A stretch of 64,000 nucleotides of DNA, taken from contig NC_068560.1 of the NCBI RefSeq assembly GCF_022201045.2, positions 33,009,001-33,073,000 of the forward strand, given 5' to 3'. A program made the translations under genes and the position numbers. Under the pieces are notes generated by a model. The model worked only from the letters and a program-made list of their open reading frames with translations. It was not told the DNA's origin and ran no database searches. This DNA comes from Citrus sinensis (lineage: Eukaryota; Streptophyta; Magnoliopsida; Sapindales; Rutaceae). Of this stretch, positions 60,640-64,000 are shown piece by piece. Positions within the stretch are counted from its first letter, which is position 1; each line of letters begins with the position of its first letter.

Positions 60640-61860
60640 TGGCAAAAGTTGATATATTATGTTAGTTTATAATAAAAAGTCTATATTGTGTGTCCCTAAT
60701 CAATTTAAGTTATTTTACGAACCATAAACGTCAGTAAATGTAGAGGTTGATTTGTATTAGTCACTCAACAAAACCAGCCTCTCCCCCAAGAACCTTTATC
60801 AAGATCAATCAAGTTGCATATACCAGATCAAATAGATCAGATGAACTCAATGAACCCTGCATTGATCTATTCAAAGAATTATGAACAAAAACAGTGAGCA
60901 AGTAAAACAAAACACACAGTAGATTAACGTGGTTCAACCTTTGAATGGCTTACATCCACTGGTGAATCCATCGAGCAAGCTTTTATTGAATGATTCAAGA
61001 TGATTTTTACAGCGATTACAAGAACAATGCATCAGTGAACAAGATTTTTCTTCCTCACTACAACTTCTCTCATAATCTCTCTCTCTCTTGTTTCTAACAG
61101 CTTCCCCCCAAACTTTCAGCTCAAATACCGGCCTTCATAACAAATTTAACAGCCCAGAATGTACAGTTATCTGACACGTGTGCAATAAGCCGTTATAATG
61201 AACTTGGCTTCACTTATACAATCGCATTCTAGCTCGTGTGAGTTGCTCAACTCAGATGAAGCCAAAACACTAGAGCCTGGTGTCGTTTAGAGCATCACAA
61301 CAGTCGTGCCACTCACGTGTCTTCATTTAAGCCATTATGAAGCTGAAACGCTGCCGTTTGAAGAAGGTGTTTTGTATTCACCTTATAACCAAACAGTGAA
61401 AATGAAATGTTTTTTGTGTTATAACTTATAACAATATTGTACTTAATAACTTGAGTTAATTACCTAATTTATATATTTTTATCTTTTTATTTTGTTTGTT
61501 TTCATATTTTCTTGGCGTAGAAATTAAAAAACGCAAACCAGTTGGTTAATATGATAGTTGAAGGTTAGATAAAACTTATTTTATGTATTACCAATGAGAG
61601 GATGCATTGTCTTATGTATAAAATTAATAAATGATCTATAGTGCGATGAAAATGGACTAAAATGAAAATTATTTTTGTTATAGAATAAAACCTTGTAAGA
61701 AAATTCAATATACAAATAACTTGTATTTATGTTAAAATTATTAACAAAAAAACATAAATTAGACAATTAACTTAATTAATTAAGGACATGTATATTTACA
61801 GTTTGTAAACTAACTTAAATTGATAAAGAGCGATATAGAAATTAAAAGAACACATCAACT
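60640..61860. mobile_element. Possible TIR element with an LTR-like insertion
   Basis: Imperfect inverted arms near 60640-60740 and 61760-61860 share CAATTTAAGTTA(T/G)TTTAC and neighbouring blocks. Between them, 60745-61330 resembles a plant Ty1/copia LTR (AGATTAACGTGGTTCAACC then TTACATCCACTGG, CTCTCTCTC tract). Neither target duplications nor exact LTR ends were found, so both parts are tentative. Confidence 0.35.
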
Positions 61861-62197
61861 TATGTTAGTTTAAAGGGGCGTTTCCAAATTTGAAGGAATA
61901 AATATCACAAATAATTTAAATTTAGATGTAAATATGTCTTTATCTATCTATCTGTCTATGATGGGGCGGGAATCTGTTACCACTACGTACACCGTTAATT
62001 GAAACACTGCACTGGTTGACTTTCATCTTAAGATTTTGATGCATGCCATTTAATGCATGCCGGAGCTTGCTTTAATTAAGTTTACGTCCACCGCTCGCGC
62101 CATTATTCTCGTGTCTCAACCACAGCCATTGAAGTAGTTCCTCCTCCTCTTACAATTCAAACTTAGAATCCCATTAAAGTTATACACAATGCAAGCA
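61861..62197. other. Spacer
   Basis: AT-rich, with a TCTATCTATCTGTCTATG tract near 61941. No gene supported. Confidence 0.45.
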
Positions 62198-63213
62198 GGA
62201 TCCCTCTAAGTTACGTTAAACGTAACATACAGCTGATGACATGATTAGTTGACCAATAATTATATGCCAGATAAACATAACAATAATAAAATAAAACTGA
62301 TTTAAGCGGTTGGAAGTCGGTCATCAAAAAAAGTCAACACAGGCAACACCCTTCTACAGGCGGTTGTCTCTGCCGTCAACTTTTCTGGTTTCTCCGACGA
62401 CTCAATCCTTCCCAGTTCTCATTAAGTTAGAATCCCAATTTTGCAGGCTCAAATCTTTTCCAGCTACTGCCAAACCCAAAACCCACATCAATGATAATCA
62501 TCATCGTCACACCGAAAAACACACACAATCTCTTCATCATCATCATTCAAATCCAACTTCAAAGTTAAGAGTTTTTTTTATTCCAAATAAAACCCATATG
62601 GGAAACTCGGCTTGGAGACTGCAAAATCAGTTTCTAGTTGTGATTCCTCTCCTCCTTTGCCAATTTCTTTGAGTCCAAATAGAACCCAGATTAAAAAATC
62701 GATTTTAAAGAAAATTCCAGGTGTGGGTCTGTTTTTGCTTCTGTTCCTATTGTCGTTGTTTCCTCGAAATCGAAGTTGAAGTCGAAATCCAACTCATTTT
62801 CTTCGTCGTTGAGTTCTTCGAGTTCATGGATGGATTCACCTTCTTCTCCGATGTCTCCACCTCAGAGAAAGGGTTGTTTTTTATGTTATCGAAAGAGTGC
62901 TTCGAAGAAAACGAGCAAGAAAAGTCTAATTCTTGGTGATTTGTAATGAACAATGAGTTCTTGTCGGATTTGAAATTTTTTTGTGTTAAAAAGCAGGAAA
63001 AGATGCTGCAGAAGGCAATAAAGGAGCAAGAAAATGTTAGTGGAGACTGGAGAGGAAGAGAAGATTGTCAAATGGGCACACCAATTCAGCCGGTTTCCGT
63101 CCTTTACAGCTTTTGGACAAATTAAACACTAACCATTGGATTAGATTTTAGAACTTTGAACAGATAAGATTTTTCATATTGTATGTTACATTAAACGTAA
63201 CTTAGGGATTGCC
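62198..63213. mobile_element. Putative gene-carrying (Pack-type) TIR element
   Basis: The left end reads GGATCCCTCTAAGTTACGTT and the inverted right end GGCAATCCCTAAGTTACGTT; both continue with AA/AT, then CGTAACATAC or TGTAACATAC. Flanking 9-mers ATGCAAGCA (62189-62197) and ATGCAACAA (63214-63222) agree at seven of nine, fitting a Mutator-like duplication. The inside is far less AT-rich than its surroundings and contains a plant gene fragment. Short arms and an imperfect duplication keep this tentative. Confidence 0.5.
62592..63125 (+). pseudogene. Frameshifted gene fragment, unknown protein
   Basis: Three consecutive frames look coding. The first gives LGLETAKSVSSCDSSPPLPI then NRTQIKKSILKKIP. 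After a shift comes a Ser/Lys-rich tract, then MDSPSSPMSPPQRKGCFLCY and RKSASKKTSKKSLILGDL. After another shift comes a 59-codon frame from ATG 62946 with FCVKKQEKMLQKAIKEQENV, ending at 63125. The composition is that of a basic, Ser-rich plant protein with a Cys motif (CFLC). I do not recognise the family. It lies wholly inside the element at 62198-63213. Confidence 0.45.
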
Positions 63214-63222
63214 ATGCAACAA

Positions 63223-64000
63223 ACATGTTATTTTATTTTGTTTTAAGAAAATAAAAAAGATATAAAAAATTATTAAAATCATCTCCTTATTCTTTCTTCT
63301 CTCATTGCCTCTTTTTACTTTATTATCTAGAGATATGTGGCATATAAATAAAATAAGTGGTTAAAATTTGAGCATTGTATTTAATTATATATTCATTATT
63401 AAAATTTATATTTTTAATACTATCTTAAAATTTATAAAATTACATATGCCACTAGATTATGAACACAAAATATGAAAAGAGAGGATCATAATCCCAAACA
63501 AACACAATCAATAATTTTTTTTTTTTTTGTAGAATGTTGCTAAGTCAGTAATCATTATTAAATTATTTATTATATTGCTAAATGAAAAAAATAAAGAGTA
63601 GTGCTACAATCCTAAATTTTTATCTTAAAAAAATTATTTCAAATGATGTGATATATATAAATTAGTTGATGAAATAATATAACTAATTTACTTAAATCTT
63701 ATAAACAAATTGAAAAAATATCTATCATCACTCAAAAATAAAATCAAAACCTATTAATGCAGTAATTATTATTAATTGTGCACTCATGATTTGCGTTGAC
63801 GATCAAAATCATATTTTGTGCCGATACTTGGCAAACTGCTGGAGTATCACGCATGACACCGAAGATTTTATTTCCCATTTTTCAAGTTAAAAAAAAATAT
63901 ATAAGAATTTTTTTTAGGAAATATAACAAAAAATTTTAAAAATATAAGTCTATTATATATTTAATAGAACGATTTCATGATCGATCGAATGAATTAAACG
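63223..64000. other. Right-edge AT-rich DNA
   Basis: No gene or clear repeat supported; poly(A/T) runs only. Confidence 0.5.

Overview
This window looks like nuclear DNA of a eudicot plant, probably a woody species near Citrus. It is AT-rich, its genes are broken by GT-AG introns, and the intergenic space is full of short terminal-inverted-repeat (TIR) transposons. Eight intact spliced genes and one intronless gene can be read exon by exon. The Citrus suggestion is an inference from remembered protein similarity, not a search result.

Layout, left to right: PsbS (-, 2171-3882), the photoprotection subunit of photosystem II; a filament-like plant protein (+, 10898-14322); an intron-bearing elongator tRNA-Met(CAU) (-, 14966-15050) and a tRNA-Gln relic; a TLC-domain membrane protein (-, 16245-18029); a 14-kb gene-poor stretch with transposons, a duplicated promoter fragment and a tandem duplication; chlorophyllide a oxygenase CAO (+, 32245-35800); a small zinc-ribbon protein (-, 36547-36867); a SEC24-like gene fragment (-, 38567-39427); a TRAF-like/BTB protein (-, 40340-42643); V-ATPase proteolipid subunit c (+, 47219-49125); a small GNAT acetyltransferase (+, 50125-51642); F-box protein 7 (-, 52453-56339); a caffeate O-methyltransferase-like pseudogene (-, 57773-59955) split by a LINE relic and a hAT element; and a transposon-like unit at 62198-63213 carrying a frameshifted gene fragment.

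Two genes concern chlorophyll-binding proteins and light: CAO makes chlorophyll b, and PsbS switches on heat dissipation in photosystem II. Each has a CACGTG G-box upstream. The other genes are housekeeping or regulatory and do not form one pathway. As I recall Arabidopsis locus order, the genes interleave two collinear blocks: At1g21810-21790-21780-21770-21760, and At1g44575-44446-44414. That suggests an ancestral gene order later split by duplication and gene loss in the Arabidopsis lineage.

The intergenic DNA holds at least six hAT-type elements, five of them with clear 8-bp target-site duplications (one imperfect). One hAT carries a nested Mutator-like element, and another sits inside a palindromic MITE. 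I found no CRISPR array, bacterial-type operon or rRNA gene, and none is expected in such a genome.
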